Below are positions 34,110 through 43,278 of a stretch of 64,000 nucleotides of DNA, in pieces. The DNA comes from Methanobacterium sp. (GTDB taxonomy: Archaea > Methanobacteriota > Methanobacteria > Methanobacteriales > Methanobacteriaceae). The notes beneath the pieces were generated by a model. That model worked only from the letters and a program-made list of their open reading frames with translations, was not told the DNA's origin and ran no database searches. The stretch lies in NCBI GenBank assembly GCA_030017655.1, contig JASEIM010000003.1, positions 422 through 64,421 on the forward strand. Reading direction: 5' to 3'. Position 1 is the first letter of the stretch. Each line of letters opens with the position of its first letter. Position numbers and translations under genes: made by a program.

Positions 34110-35872
34110 TTAAAATTAATTTTGGAGCTTTCACCAGGACCCTTGAAAGAATTGAAAATACCAGTTCTCAAAATGAAATGGTAGCAATTTTATCGGGGCT
34201 TTTTAAAGATATTGAGCCAGAAGAAATAGATAAGGCATGTTACATGGTGCTAGGACGAATAGCACCCCCATATGAAAGTATTGTTCTTGGATTAAGCGAA
34301 AAAACGGTTCAATCTGCAATATCTCTTGCAGGTGGAATTCCAAAGGATGAAGTTGAAGAAAAGATACGTAATCTTGGAGATATTGGCGAAGTAGCAGTTA
34401 AAATGGTTAAGAATATGGAAAATCCTTTTAAAGACTATTTTGATTATACTGGAGAACTATCTGTAAAAGATATCTTTGATGGTTTAAGGAAAATTGCTTA
34501 TACATTTGGAAAAGGTTCTCAGGAAATTAAAAAGAAAATACTGGCTTCAATGCTTATAGAAGCTGACGAAGTGGGCAGAAAATACATCGCACGGCTTGCT
34601 GAAGGCACTATGCGCATTGGCGTTGGAGATATGACTATTTTAAACGCTTTATCTGTTGCTTTTTTCGGTTCAAAACAAAAAAAGGCAGAACTTGAACATG
34701 CTTATAATGTAAGTTCAGATATAGGGCTTGTTGCCAGAGTTCTAAAAAATAAAGGAATTAAGGGCATTAATGAAATAAAAATTACAATTAATAGGCCTAT
34801 TAAAGTCATGTTAGCCCAACGTGTATCTAAATTTGAGGATATCAGGAATAAAATTAAATCTCGTGATATTTCAGCCGAAGAAAAATTTGATGGTGAAAGA
34901 ATTCAGGCCCATAAGGATGGAAAGAGTGTTAAATTATATTCGCGCCGTTCGACCGACGTAACCTCTCAATTTCCTGATCTGGTTGAAAATATTAAAAGAT
35001 ACGTAAATGTAGAAAAAGCGATTTTAGATGGTGAAGCAATGGCATATGACTTTGAAAATGATATTTTTGCTTCTTTTCAGATATTGATGCAGCGGAGGAG
35101 AAAATATGATGTTAAAGAGTATAGAAAAAAGATTCCAGTTAGATATATGGTTTTTGATGTTCTTTATGTGGATGGAAAATCATTTATGCACACCGGTTAT
35201 CCTGAACGCCGGAATAAACTTGAAACACTTATTGAGGGTTCAAAATATATTGCTTTAGCCAATCGAAGGGTTAGTTCAGACATGAATAGCATAGATGATT
35301 TCTTTCAGGAATGTTTAAATAAAAATTTAGAGGGTATTGTGTGTAAATCATGTGCAGAAGATTCATATTATCAAGCAGGGGGACGAGACTGGACATGGAT
35401 TAAATGGAAAAAAGAGTATATCGGTAAACTGTCAGATACCCTTGATTTAGTTATTTTAGGTGCATATGCAGGGAGAGGCAGACGTAGTGGTACATACGGG
35501 GCTCTTTTATGTGCTGCTTATAATCATACTGAAGATACCTTTGAAACTGTTTGTAAAGTGGGAACTGGATTTTCTGATAAACAACTGGCAGATATGCCTG
35601 AAAAGCTTGCTGATGCTGGAGTATATAAAATGCCTGCAAGGGCAACTGTAACTAAAGAAATGGAGCCTGATTTCTGGTTTACTCCAAAATATGTTGTTGA
35701 GGTACTCGGATCTGAGATTACTAAAAGCCCTGTTCATACCTGTAACTGGGAAGAAGGAAAAAAACAGGGTCTGGCTTTAAGATTTCCGCGATTTATAAGA
35801 TGGCGTGAAGAAAAGTCTCCTGAACAAGCTACCACTACAGAGGAAATTTTACAGATGTATAAATGGATTTAA
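34106..35872 (+). CDS. ATP-dependent DNA ligase, AEP-associated
   Basis: 588 residues. DNA-binding domain to about 230, adenylation motif EEKFDGER with nucleophile K260, then RRSTDVTSQFPD (motif Ia/III region), DGEAMAYD, EGIVCKS (motif IV) and WIKWKKEY (motif V), and a C-terminal OB-fold with RFPRFIRWREE. The GTG start overlaps the stop of the primase-like gene. It differs in sequence from the ligase at 40314, so the genome has two such enzymes. Coupling to the primase-like gene suggests repair rather than replication. Confidence 0.85.
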   Translation: MIKINFGAFTRTLERIENTSSQNEMVAILSGLFKDIEPEEIDKACYMVLGRIAPPYESIVLGLSEKTVQSAISLAGGIPKDEVEEKIRNLGDIGEVAVKMVKNMENPFKDYFDYTGELSVKDIFDGLRKIAYTFGKGSQEIKKKILASMLIEADEVGRKYIARLAEGTMRIGVGDMTILNALSVAFFGSKQKKAELEHAYNVSSDIGLVARVLKNKGIKGINEIKITINRPIKVMLAQRVSKFEDIRNKIKSRDISAEEKFDGERIQAHKDGKSVKLYSRRSTDVTSQFPDLVENIKRYVNVEKAILDGEAMAYDFENDIFASFQILMQRRRKYDVKEYRKKIPVRYMVFDVLYVDGKSFMHTGYPERRNKLETLIEGSKYIALANRRVSSDMNSIDDFFQECLNKNLEGIVCKSCAEDSYYQAGGRDWTWIKWKKEYIGKLSDTLDLVILGAYAGRGRRSGTYGALLCAAYNHTEDTFETVCKVGTGFSDKQLADMPEKLADAGVYKMPARATVTKEMEPDFWFTPKYVVEVLGSEITKSPVHTCNWEEGKKQGLALRFPRFIRWREEKSPEQATTTEEILQMYKWI

Positions 35873-36135
35873 ATCATTATTTTAGTTTTATATGGTTGTA
35901 AATTTATTTTTCATTTAATTAAATTGTTATAATGATTTTAAATCCAATAATACTTAATATATTTACTTATATTTAATGCCTTTCTTGATAGGATGTAAAG
36001 TTTTTTATATACCAATGATCATAAAAGAGTATTACAAAATTATAAAAAATGCATAAAACATGAAATGGATTCTACAGTTTAAATCAATAACAGCTGTAAA
36101 GAATCTTATCATGTTAGTATTGGAGGTAAAATAAA

Positions 36136-36417
36136 ATGACAGATGTAATAAAAAGAAATGGCCAAAGAGAACAATTCAAAGAAGAAAAATTAAGAATGTC
36201 CATAGAAGGCGCTGTTAAAGATGCGGGGTTTGATGTAGGTCAAAAAAGAGAAGTAATAGAACACGCTTCACAAGATGCTATACAAATGGCAAAAGGAATG
36301 GAACAAATAGAAGTTAAACAAATACGTGATACTGTATTAAGAGATTTAGAACAGGATGATCAACAGGTAGCTCAAGCCTGGAGAAATTACGAAAGAACCC
36401 ATGGAATGAAGTATTAA
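36136..36417 (+). CDS. standalone ATP-cone protein 1
   Basis: 93 residues, only an ATP-cone: DVIKRNGQREQFKEEKLRMS, then a helix AVKDAGF, and the end AQAWRNYERTHG. ATP-cones bind ATP or dATP and normally regulate ribonucleotide reductases or NrdR. Here no catalytic or zinc domain is attached. Strong ribosome binding site TGGAGGT 9 bases before the ATG. First of three adjacent paralogues, each with its own leader. Confidence 0.85.
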   Translation: MTDVIKRNGQREQFKEEKLRMSIEGAVKDAGFDVGQKREVIEHASQDAIQMAKGMEQIEVKQIRDTVLRDLEQDDQQVAQAWRNYERTHGMKY

Positions 36418-36569
36418 AATTCCATTAAACCATTTTATTTTTCTTTATTCTTTAACTTAAGTTCATTTTTTTAGCTTTTAAATGCATAATTGTTATATGA
36501 AAATTATTTATATCACTTTTCTCATAGTAATAAAGAATTAAATAAATGTATGATACAGGTGGTGATTAT

Positions 36570-36848
36570 ATGACTGATGTGATAAAAAGAAATGGTAAAA
36601 AAGAACCATTTAGGCCACAAAAACTGAGAAAATCAATTGAAAACGCTGTTACAGATGCGGGTTTTACTTTAACTGATCAGATGGGAACAATTGAACATGC
36701 AACACAGGATGCAGAAAATCTTGCAAGAAACAGGAATGAAATAAGTACCAGGGAAATTAGAAATGAAGTTATAAATGATTTAGAAAGCGATGCTCCGGAG
36801 GTAGCCCGATCCTGGAAAAACTATGAGAAAACTCATGGAATAAGATAA
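36570..36848 (+). CDS. standalone ATP-cone protein 2
   Basis: 92 residues from the ATG at 36570, which follows GGTGGTGAT; the frame upstream has no better start. Same fold: DVIKRNGKKEPFRPQKLRKS, AVTDAGF, and VARSWKNYEKTHG at the end. About 150 bases downstream of copy 1. Differences lie mainly in the mid-helix that contacts base and sugar in known ATP-cones. Confidence 0.85.
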   Translation: MTDVIKRNGKKEPFRPQKLRKSIENAVTDAGFTLTDQMGTIEHATQDAENLARNRNEISTREIRNEVINDLESDAPEVARSWKNYEKTHGIR

Positions 36849-36941
36849 AAATATGATAAAAATTCCAAGTTTCATTATTTTATTTTTAAAAATATATCCA
36901 AAATTAATATCAAATTTAATTTTATCCAGTAATGTGGTAAT

Positions 36942-37241
36942 ATGACAGATATAATATTAAGAAATGGTAAAAGAGAACAATATAGTGAAGAAAAAGTAAG
37001 AAATTCCATTGAAAGCGCCATTAAAGATGCCAGTTTAGATTTAGAGGATCATAGAGAACTTATAGATAACACAATGAACGATGTGAATAAACTGGTGCAA
37101 AAAAGTAAAGAAGTAGGTGCTGATGAAATACGTGATGTATTAATAAGAGATTTTGAAAAGTATTGGGTAGGAGATCAGGTCCCTGTTGCAGCAGCATGGC
37201 GAAATTATGAATTAAAACATGGAATAATTTACAAAGACTAG
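36942..37241 (+). CDS. standalone ATP-cone protein 3
   Basis: 99 residues: DIILRNGKREQYSEEKVRNS, AIKDASL, a loop lengthened by about five residues (FEKYWVGDQ) and AAAWRNYELKHG. The weak ribosome binding site is GTGGTAAT. The longer loop distinguishes it from copies 1, 2 and the distant copy at 50930. Confidence 0.83.
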   Translation: MTDIILRNGKREQYSEEKVRNSIESAIKDASLDLEDHRELIDNTMNDVNKLVQKSKEVGADEIRDVLIRDFEKYWVGDQVPVAAAWRNYELKHGIIYKD

Positions 37242-37330
37242 TTTATTTTTTTAAAATTACAGAAACTGGATGCAGATGAATGTATAATATAAACATTACT
37301 CATATTTAGATATCTATATTGGACAATTAA

Positions 37331-38059
37331 ATGAAAGTAAATTATTTTATAGGATGTTCTGGCTGGTATTACAATGACTGGGCCGGAAAATTCTATCCAG
37401 AAAGAGGATCTAAATCAAAATGGCTGGGATATTACTCTGAACAATTCCAAACAGTTGAAGTCAATAACACATTTTATCGATTTCCAAACGAAAAAACAGT
37501 CAAAGGATGGCACGATAGGACACCTGATGATTTTAAATTTACTTTAAAAGCCAATCAACTTATAACCCATAGAAGAATGTTTAAAAACACTAAAAATACT
37601 ATCAATCGGTTTTATAGACTTGCAGAACTTCTTGAAGATAAGTTAGCCTGTATATTATTCCAGATGCCTCCAAATAAACCAAAAGATCTCGATTTTTTGG
37701 AAAATGCAGTTGAGCAACTGGATAATTCAAAAAAGAATGTAATTGAATTTAGACACCTGACCTGGTTTGAAAGTGAAGTTTACAAGATTTTAAATAAATT
37801 TAACATAGGATTTTGTTCTGTTTCATCTCCAGACTTGCCAGAAGATATTATAGTTACATCAAACATAGCATATATAAGATTCCACGGTAAAAATGGAAAT
37901 GATGAAAGATATCGTTATTTATATTCAAAAAAAGAGTTAAATGAATGGGCAGAAAAAATTAAGGAGTCAAAAGCAAGGGAAGTGTTCTGTTACTTTAACA
38001 ATGATTACAATGCTAATGCAACAAAAAATGCGTTGGTGCTGAAAGATATTTTAGATTGA
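37331..38059 (+). CDS. DUF72 (YecE-like) protein
   Basis: 242 residues, TIM-barrel family. Opening IGCSGWYYNDWAGKFYP with VEVNNTFYRFP and later AYIRFHGKNG and EVFCYFNNDYNANA are diagnostic for DUF72. Function unknown; often genetically near DNA repair genes, as here. It starts about 90 bases after the third ATP-cone gene. Confidence 0.88.
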   Translation: MKVNYFIGCSGWYYNDWAGKFYPERGSKSKWLGYYSEQFQTVEVNNTFYRFPNEKTVKGWHDRTPDDFKFTLKANQLITHRRMFKNTKNTINRFYRLAELLEDKLACILFQMPPNKPKDLDFLENAVEQLDNSKKNVIEFRHLTWFESEVYKILNKFNIGFCSVSSPDLPEDIIVTSNIAYIRFHGKNGNDERYRYLYSKKELNEWAEKIKESKAREVFCYFNNDYNANATKNALVLKDILD

Positions 38060-38096
38060 ATTTAAACTTTTTTATAGAATATAAAAATAATAAAAG

Positions 38097-38642
38097 TCAG
38101 GGTCCAATAGCTTTTTTTAGCGTCACCATGTCTTCTTTAAGCTGTGGAAGCAGGTTCCTTGAATATAATGCCGCCGCTGGATGGAATAAAGCCATATATT
38201 TCCTGCCATTTAATTGATAAGTCTCACCATGTATCTGTTTAATGTTCTTTTTTCCTATTAATGCATAGGCGGCGCTGTTTCCAAGCAATCCAATTATATC
38301 TGGGTCAATCAGCTCTATCTGCTTGCTTAAGTAAAGATCTATACATGTGCTGTATTCTGGCTTTTTTGGTTTTCGGTTATCCTCTGGTCTGCATTTAACA
38401 ATGGAAGTAATATAAATTTGCGACCTATCCAAGCCTGCTTCATGCAGTATTTCGCTTAATAATTTGCCTGCCATTCCAATGAATGGCCGTCCAGTTTCAT
38501 CCTCATTTTTACCGGGTGCTTCCCCAATAAGCATTATTTTGGCATATTCTGGTCCTTCTCCAAATACAACCCTTGTTCTGCTTTTATTTAAAGGGCACTG
38601 GATACAGGTGCTTGCCACTTTGCAAAGATTTTCAAGATTCAT
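38097..38642 (-). CDS. type-4 uracil-DNA glycosylase
   Basis: 181 residues. CIQCPLN near the N-terminus and two later cysteines (VKCRPEDN and STCIDLY) fit the [4Fe-4S] cluster of family 4 UDGs. GEAPGKNEDETGRPFIGMAG is the catalytic/uracil-binding motif and FHPAAALYS the second. Removes uracil from DNA in base excision repair. Starts 3 bases after the stop of the next upstream minus-strand gene, so the two may be co-translated. Confidence 0.92.
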   Translation of the reverse strand: MNLENLCKVASTCIQCPLNKSRTRVVFGEGPEYAKIMLIGEAPGKNEDETGRPFIGMAGKLLSEILHEAGLDRSQIYITSIVKCRPEDNRKPKKPEYSTCIDLYLSKQIELIDPDIIGLLGNSAAYALIGKKNIKQIHGETYQLNGRKYMALFHPAAALYSRNLLPQLKEDMVTLKKAIGP

Positions 38643-38645
38643 GGT

Positions 38646-39020
38646 TTATTTTTTGAACAATTGAATATAAGCGTATTTTGGGTTTTTGATACCGTTTTTT
38701 CTGAAATTTTTAAAGTAACTTTCTATGGAGTTAATGTACTTTAGCATGGATTTTATTTCCTTGATATTTTTAAAGTTATTTTCTATAATTTCCATGTATT
38801 TTTGCACAAATTTTATTTGGGCTTCTAATTTTTCTGTAGCTTCTGATGGGTTTTGATTAATGATCTGGTTGTTTTCCATTCTTTTTACTGCAATTAGAGA
38901 TTCAGATACTACTTTATATGAAAAAATACCTATTTTTAATGTGATAAATCCTAATGTTGCTATTAATGCCAGTATAAATGCAGATGACACATATAACCAT
39001 ACTATGTCTAAAGCTGCCAT
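38646..39020 (-). CDS. membrane-anchored coiled-coil protein
   Basis: 124 residues. One N-terminal transmembrane helix (VSSAFILALIATLGFITL) followed by a long helical cytosolic part with repeated KxxE and ENN stretches and a basic end (NFRKNGIKNPKY). No family recognised. Directly upstream of the uracil-DNA glycosylase gene, with 3 bases between. A structural or tethering role is only a guess. Confidence 0.55.
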   Translation of the reverse strand: MAALDIVWLYVSSAFILALIATLGFITLKIGIFSYKVVSESLIAVKRMENNQIINQNPSEATEKLEAQIKFVQKYMEIIENNFKNIKEIKSMLKYINSIESYFKNFRKNGIKNPKYAYIQLFKK

Positions 39021-39289
39021 GAATACATTTTTGTTATTAATTATATTTAAATTTTTATTAAATTATTACTATGTGAGTATTGAATCTTCATAAATAGGGA
39101 TATATTTATATTATAAAATATATTGAGGCAGTTTAACGAAACGATTTTCTATTATAAATCTTAAAAATAAATATTTCATCTGTTGATGGAGTATAATAGC
39201 ATATTTATTCTAATTTGGGTATATTGTTTTCCATTATATAACAAAAAAGTATTACATTTCAGAAAATTAAAAAGAATATTCATTTAAAA

Positions 39290-40075
39290 TTATTTTTTTT
39301 GGCATTCTGGACAATAATAGGCAGTTCTACCAGAAATTTTCATAGTTTCAAGCTTTATATCAGAATTAGGACATTTACCATTTTTAACACGGTTTGGAAT
39401 TAAAAATGATTCTGGGAGTTTCTGATTTGCAATTTGTCTATCTAAAGCTGTTTTAAGCACATTTTTCATTATTTTATAAATATTTCCAATTTGTTCATCA
39501 TTAAGCTTACTGGCAGAGGTTTTAGGATGAATACATGCTTGAAATAGTATTTCATCAGAATAAATATTGCCAATACCTGCAAGAATATTCTGATTCATTA
39601 GTAAAGTTTTAACGGCGCCTTTCCGTGATTTGATTATATTTTGAAATGATTTAAGCTCGATTTCACATGCATCTGGACCTAATTTCTTTTCTTTAATAAA
39701 ATCAGCAGTTTTATGAACTAAACTAATTTTTCCAAACTTCCTGGGATCATCAAAAGCAAGAAAACTCTTATCTTCAAATCCGATTAAAATTCTATCATAA
39801 AGGGGGATTTCATCAGTATTTTTGAAGTAAATAAGTTTTCCAGTCATTCCAAAATGTAAAACCATCCAATAATTGTTATCCAAATGTGCAAAAAGATATT
39901 TTCCATGTCTTCTGGTGTATTGAAATTTATGTTCCTCTAATCTATTCTTTAACCCATGTTTATCGATATTTTGAAGGATTTCAGGACTTTTTATATCAAC
40001 ACTTTCAATAGTTTTATTAAGGGATGTTTTATCCATATATCTCTTAAAGGATTCCACTTCAGGTAATTCGGGCAT
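39290..40075 (-). CDS. formamidopyrimidine-DNA glycosylase / endonuclease VIII family
   Basis: 261 residues. Catalytic N-terminus MPELPEVE with the proline nucleophile P2 and E3. K in LHFGMTGKL, the helix-two-turn-helix ILAGIGNIYSDEILF and a C-terminal zinc finger ending RTAYYCPECQKK. The zinc finger is irregular: its first knuckle reads CPNS rather than CxxC, so one ligand is missing or replaced. Excises oxidised bases. It is the fifth repair gene in this region. Methanogens rarely need oxidative repair enzymes, and such genes are often acquired from bacteria. Confidence 0.88.
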   Translation of the reverse strand: MPELPEVESFKRYMDKTSLNKTIESVDIKSPEILQNIDKHGLKNRLEEHKFQYTRRHGKYLFAHLDNNYWMVLHFGMTGKLIYFKNTDEIPLYDRILIGFEDKSFLAFDDPRKFGKISLVHKTADFIKEKKLGPDACEIELKSFQNIIKSRKGAVKTLLMNQNILAGIGNIYSDEILFQACIHPKTSASKLNDEQIGNIYKIMKNVLKTALDRQIANQKLPESFLIPNRVKNGKCPNSDIKLETMKISGRTAYYCPECQKK

Positions 40076-40313
40076 TTAGATCCTCCAGAACACTTTTATA
40101 TGTTTTAATTTAATTATTAATCAGTTCTATATCCTAAATTAATTTTAAATAGATTTAAAGGTAAATTTTTTAAATATTCTGGGTTTCAAAGTATAATTTG
40201 TATTTTGGAATTTAAAAATTTTGAATAGATTTATTAGATAAACTTTATCTAAACTACAGTATAAAAAAGAAATATGACAGTTGAATTTAATATTTATTTT
40301 AATTAGTGATAAA

Positions 40314-41993
40314 ATGCCCGAATTTCAAAGTAAAATGAAATATAAAGAGCTTGTAGAAGTTTATGAAGCCCTGACTTCCACAACAAAAAGACTGGAAAAA
40401 ACCACAATTCTTGCAGAGTTTTTAAAAAATACAGAAGCTGAAATCCTTCCTATTGTTACATTACTATCATTAGGTAAAGTATTTCCCGTTTGGAGTGAAA
40501 AAGAGATTGGAATAGGTTTAAAACTTCTTATGAAAGCAATTTCTTTGGTTGTGGGTGTCAGTATGGATACTGTGGAAGATAGCGTAAGGGACAAAGGAGA
40601 TATAGGATTTGCTGCTGAGGCACTTTTTGCCAAAAGATATCAATCAACTCTTTTTACAAGGCCCCTGACCATAGTGAAGGTATATAAAAACATGACAAAA
40701 CTTGCAGAAATATCGGGTAAAAATGCTCAGACCAGGAAGATCAGAATACTCATTGAGCTTCTGACTTCAGCCAGCCCTGCTGAGGCGAAATACATCTCAA
40801 GAACAGTGGTTGAAGAGCTTAGAGTAGGAATTGGCGAGGGCACAATTAAAGACGCTGTTTCTGAAGCTTTTAATGTAGAAAAAGAGGTCGTTGAAAGGGC
40901 TTTAATGCTTACAAATGATCCGGGACTTGTGGCAGAAGTTGCAAAGGAAAAAGGAGAAGAAGGGCTTAAAAAACTGAATCTTATACCTGGAAAACCGGTA
41001 AAACCAATGCTCGCACAGCTTTCGCCAGGAATCGAGGTTTCAGTAGAAGAAATGGGTACTGCAATCTGTGAAACCAAATATGATGGTTTCAGGGTTCAAA
41101 TCCATAGAATTGGTGATGAAATAAAAATTTTCACAAGAAGACTGGATAACATAAAGAATGCAGTTCCAGAAATTGTTGAATATGTAGAAAAATATCTTCC
41201 CTCTGAGGATTTAATTGTGGAAGGAGAAATAATCGCTACAAAAGATGGAAATCCAATTTCATTCCAGTACATTCTCCAGAGAGTCCGCAGAAAATATGAA
41301 ATTGAGAGATTACGCCTTGAAGTTCCTCTTATTATGTATCTTTTCGATGTTCTTTATTATAAAAAACCCCTGATTGACACTCCCTTTGGTGAGAGACGGA
41401 AGATACTGGAATCAATTGCTAAGATTGAACCTTCCAAATTTGAGCTCAGTAATCAAGTTATTGTAACTAAAGAAAACATTGAGGATGCTCAAAAGTTGTT
41501 TGAAAGTTCCATTAAATCAGGTCATGAGGGGATAATGATAAAAGATCCATCTGCTCCCTATATGCCAGGAATAAGGGGTAAGAAGATGCTAAAACTCAAA
41601 GCTGAGCCTGAAACACTTGATCTGGTTGTTGTTGGGGGTACATATGGTAGGGGTAGGAGAGCAAATCTCATAGGCTCATATCTTGTGGCCGCACAGGATG
41701 AAGAAGGAAATCTGAAAACAATAGCCCATACAGCAACGGGATTGGATGATGCAACACTCCTGGAACTTTCAAATAAAGTAGAAAGTCTTATAATAGAAAA
41801 AAAAGGTAGAAAAGTGAAATCAAGACCTGAAATCATACTTGAAATTGCATACAGCGAAATCGTTAAAAGCCCTGAATATGAAAGCGGTTATTCCCTGAGA
41901 TTCCCTGTTGTTAAAAGAATAAGGGATGATAAAGGCATTGATGATATTGATACCGTTAATAGAATCGAATCTATTTTTAATTCCAGAAATTAA
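40314..41993 (+). CDS. lig: ATP-dependent DNA ligase (replicative type)
   Basis: 559 residues. Nucleophile K255 in CETKYDGFRVQ, then FTRRLDNIKNAVPE, EGEIIA, EGIMIKD, LKLKAE and OB-fold end with SLRFPVVKRIRDDKG. Length and order match the standard archaeal LigI used in replication. The ATG at 40314 follows AGTGAT; the upstream TTG at 40281 lacks a site. Convergent with a decayed acetyltransferase that overlaps its 3' end by 17 bases. Confidence 0.92.
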   Translation: MPEFQSKMKYKELVEVYEALTSTTKRLEKTTILAEFLKNTEAEILPIVTLLSLGKVFPVWSEKEIGIGLKLLMKAISLVVGVSMDTVEDSVRDKGDIGFAAEALFAKRYQSTLFTRPLTIVKVYKNMTKLAEISGKNAQTRKIRILIELLTSASPAEAKYISRTVVEELRVGIGEGTIKDAVSEAFNVEKEVVERALMLTNDPGLVAEVAKEKGEEGLKKLNLIPGKPVKPMLAQLSPGIEVSVEEMGTAICETKYDGFRVQIHRIGDEIKIFTRRLDNIKNAVPEIVEYVEKYLPSEDLIVEGEIIATKDGNPISFQYILQRVRRKYEIERLRLEVPLIMYLFDVLYYKKPLIDTPFGERRKILESIAKIEPSKFELSNQVIVTKENIEDAQKLFESSIKSGHEGIMIKDPSAPYMPGIRGKKMLKLKAEPETLDLVVVGGTYGRGRRANLIGSYLVAAQDEEGNLKTIAHTATGLDDATLLELSNKVESLIIEKKGRKVKSRPEIILEIAYSEIVKSPEYESGYSLRFPVVKRIRDDKGIDDIDTVNRIESIFNSRN

Positions 41994-42453
41994 TCCTTCC
42001 TTTAACCAGGAATAGGTCATCATAAGGATCACAGTCGCCTTCAATAGGGTTTTCATATTTCTTTTTATAGAAATTTTCTGGAATAAAAAGTTCCTCACGA
42101 AACCCTGATTTTTTATAAGAGCGAATATCCTGGATGTTTTTTAAGCAGTGTCTGATTATAATTGTATGAAATCCTTTATGGAACAATTTATCGGATAAAA
42201 GCTTAACTGCAGCAGTTCTATAACCTTATCCAGTATATTTCAGGCTTTTAAGCCAGATATCTATTTCTACCATGCATTTTTTAAGATGAATGGCCTTATA
42301 ACTTATAAACCCAATCTCTTTTTCATTTTCTTTTAGCGATTAATAAATATTTACGCCCTTTTTAAGACTGGAATCCTTAAAATAGAAATTTTCATAGTCT
42401 TTCTCAAATTCAATGAAGTTTGGGGGAGGATATATGGTGGATAACCCTGCAAT
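41977..42453 (-). pseudogene. GNAT acetyltransferase remnant with two in-frame TAA codons
   Basis: One continuous frame reads YPPPNFIEFEKDYENFYF, then TAA at 42342-42340, then NEKEIGFISYKAIHL and VEIDIWLKSLKYTG, then TAA at 42228-42226 in place of the expected lysine-type residue, then GYRTAAVKLLSDKLFHKGF and RSYKKSGFREE to the stop. These are the core and C-terminus of an N-acetyltransferase. The N-terminus is absent and an in-frame TGA at 42456 limits it. It overlaps the ligase gene by 17 bases at its 3' end. Not expected to give an active enzyme. Confidence 0.75.
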
Positions 42454-42657
42454 TCATTTATATATGGAGAAAAATAAGATGATAGAGTCATTTATACACT
42501 TTTTTTCTATTCTTTAGTTCAGATTCTTAGATAGGCCATTTTAACACTATAAGAATTTTTTTAAGATTGTTATTTATTTTTTTGGTTTATGATATAATTG
42601 AAGATTTTTGTAAGAATCAAAAACTTTATATGCCAAAACACATTTATTATACTTAAC

Positions 42658-42684
42658 TTTCATAAAATACTAAAAGTTATGAAA
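42658..42684. promoter_or_regulatory. inverted repeat operator in front of the nitroreductase operon
   Basis: TTTCATAA (42658-42665) and TTATGAAA (42677-42684) form 8-bp arms separated by 11 bases. The second arm runs into a TATA-like AAAATATAAAAAG (42682-42694), so binding would affect TFB/TBP. The likely ligand is the HTH protein encoded by the second gene of the operon (inference). Confidence 0.45.
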
Positions 42685-42716
42685 ATATAAAAAGTTAAAA
42701 AATTAAGGTGTAAAAA

Positions 42717-43268
42717 ATGAACCCTGTATTAGAAAACATAAAAAGCAGAAGAAGCGTACGTAAGTACCTTCCCGACCAGATTAAAGATGAAGAACTTGAA
42801 AAAATCCTTGAAGCAGCCATATATGCTCCTACTGGACATAATGACCAGCCATGGCATTTCACTATAATCCAGAATAAGGATTTAATTAACGAAATCAGCG
42901 AAGGTGCAAAGGCAGTAATGCGGGAAATGGATGTGGAATGGATAGCTCAAATGGGAGCAATAGAACAGCTCAATATCTTTCATAGAGCACCAACAGCAGT
43001 AATTGTATCTGGAAAAAAGGATGCAGTAACTCCAATGGTAGATTGTTCGGCAGCAGTACAGAACATGCTTCTTGCAGCCGAAAGCATGGATATAGGTTCA
43101 TGCTGGATTGGATTTGCAAAATTTTATTTTACGGATCCTGAAAAAATGAAGAAATTCAATATTCCAGAGAATTATGAAGTTCACTTTGGAGTATCTTTAG
43201 GATATAAAGTTAAAAAAAATCCACAGGCTTTAGAAAGGAATAAAGAAGTCTTTACTTATTTCAGATAA
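42717..43268 (+). CDS. nitroreductase family protein
   Basis: 183 residues. Opening IKSRRSVRKYLPDQI with APTGHNDQPWHF is the FMN-binding start of nitroreductases; AAESMDIGSCWIGFAKF and HFGVSLGYK follow the usual order. FMN-dependent reduction of an unknown substrate (nitro compounds, quinones or flavins). AAGGTGT precedes the ATG. First gene of a four-gene plus-strand cluster. Confidence 0.9.
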   Translation: MNPVLENIKSRRSVRKYLPDQIKDEELEKILEAAIYAPTGHNDQPWHFTIIQNKDLINEISEGAKAVMREMDVEWIAQMGAIEQLNIFHRAPTAVIVSGKKDAVTPMVDCSAAVQNMLLAAESMDIGSCWIGFAKFYFTDPEKMKKFNIPENYEVHFGVSLGYKVKKNPQALERNKEVFTYFR

Positions 43269-43278
43269 ATTTAAAACA

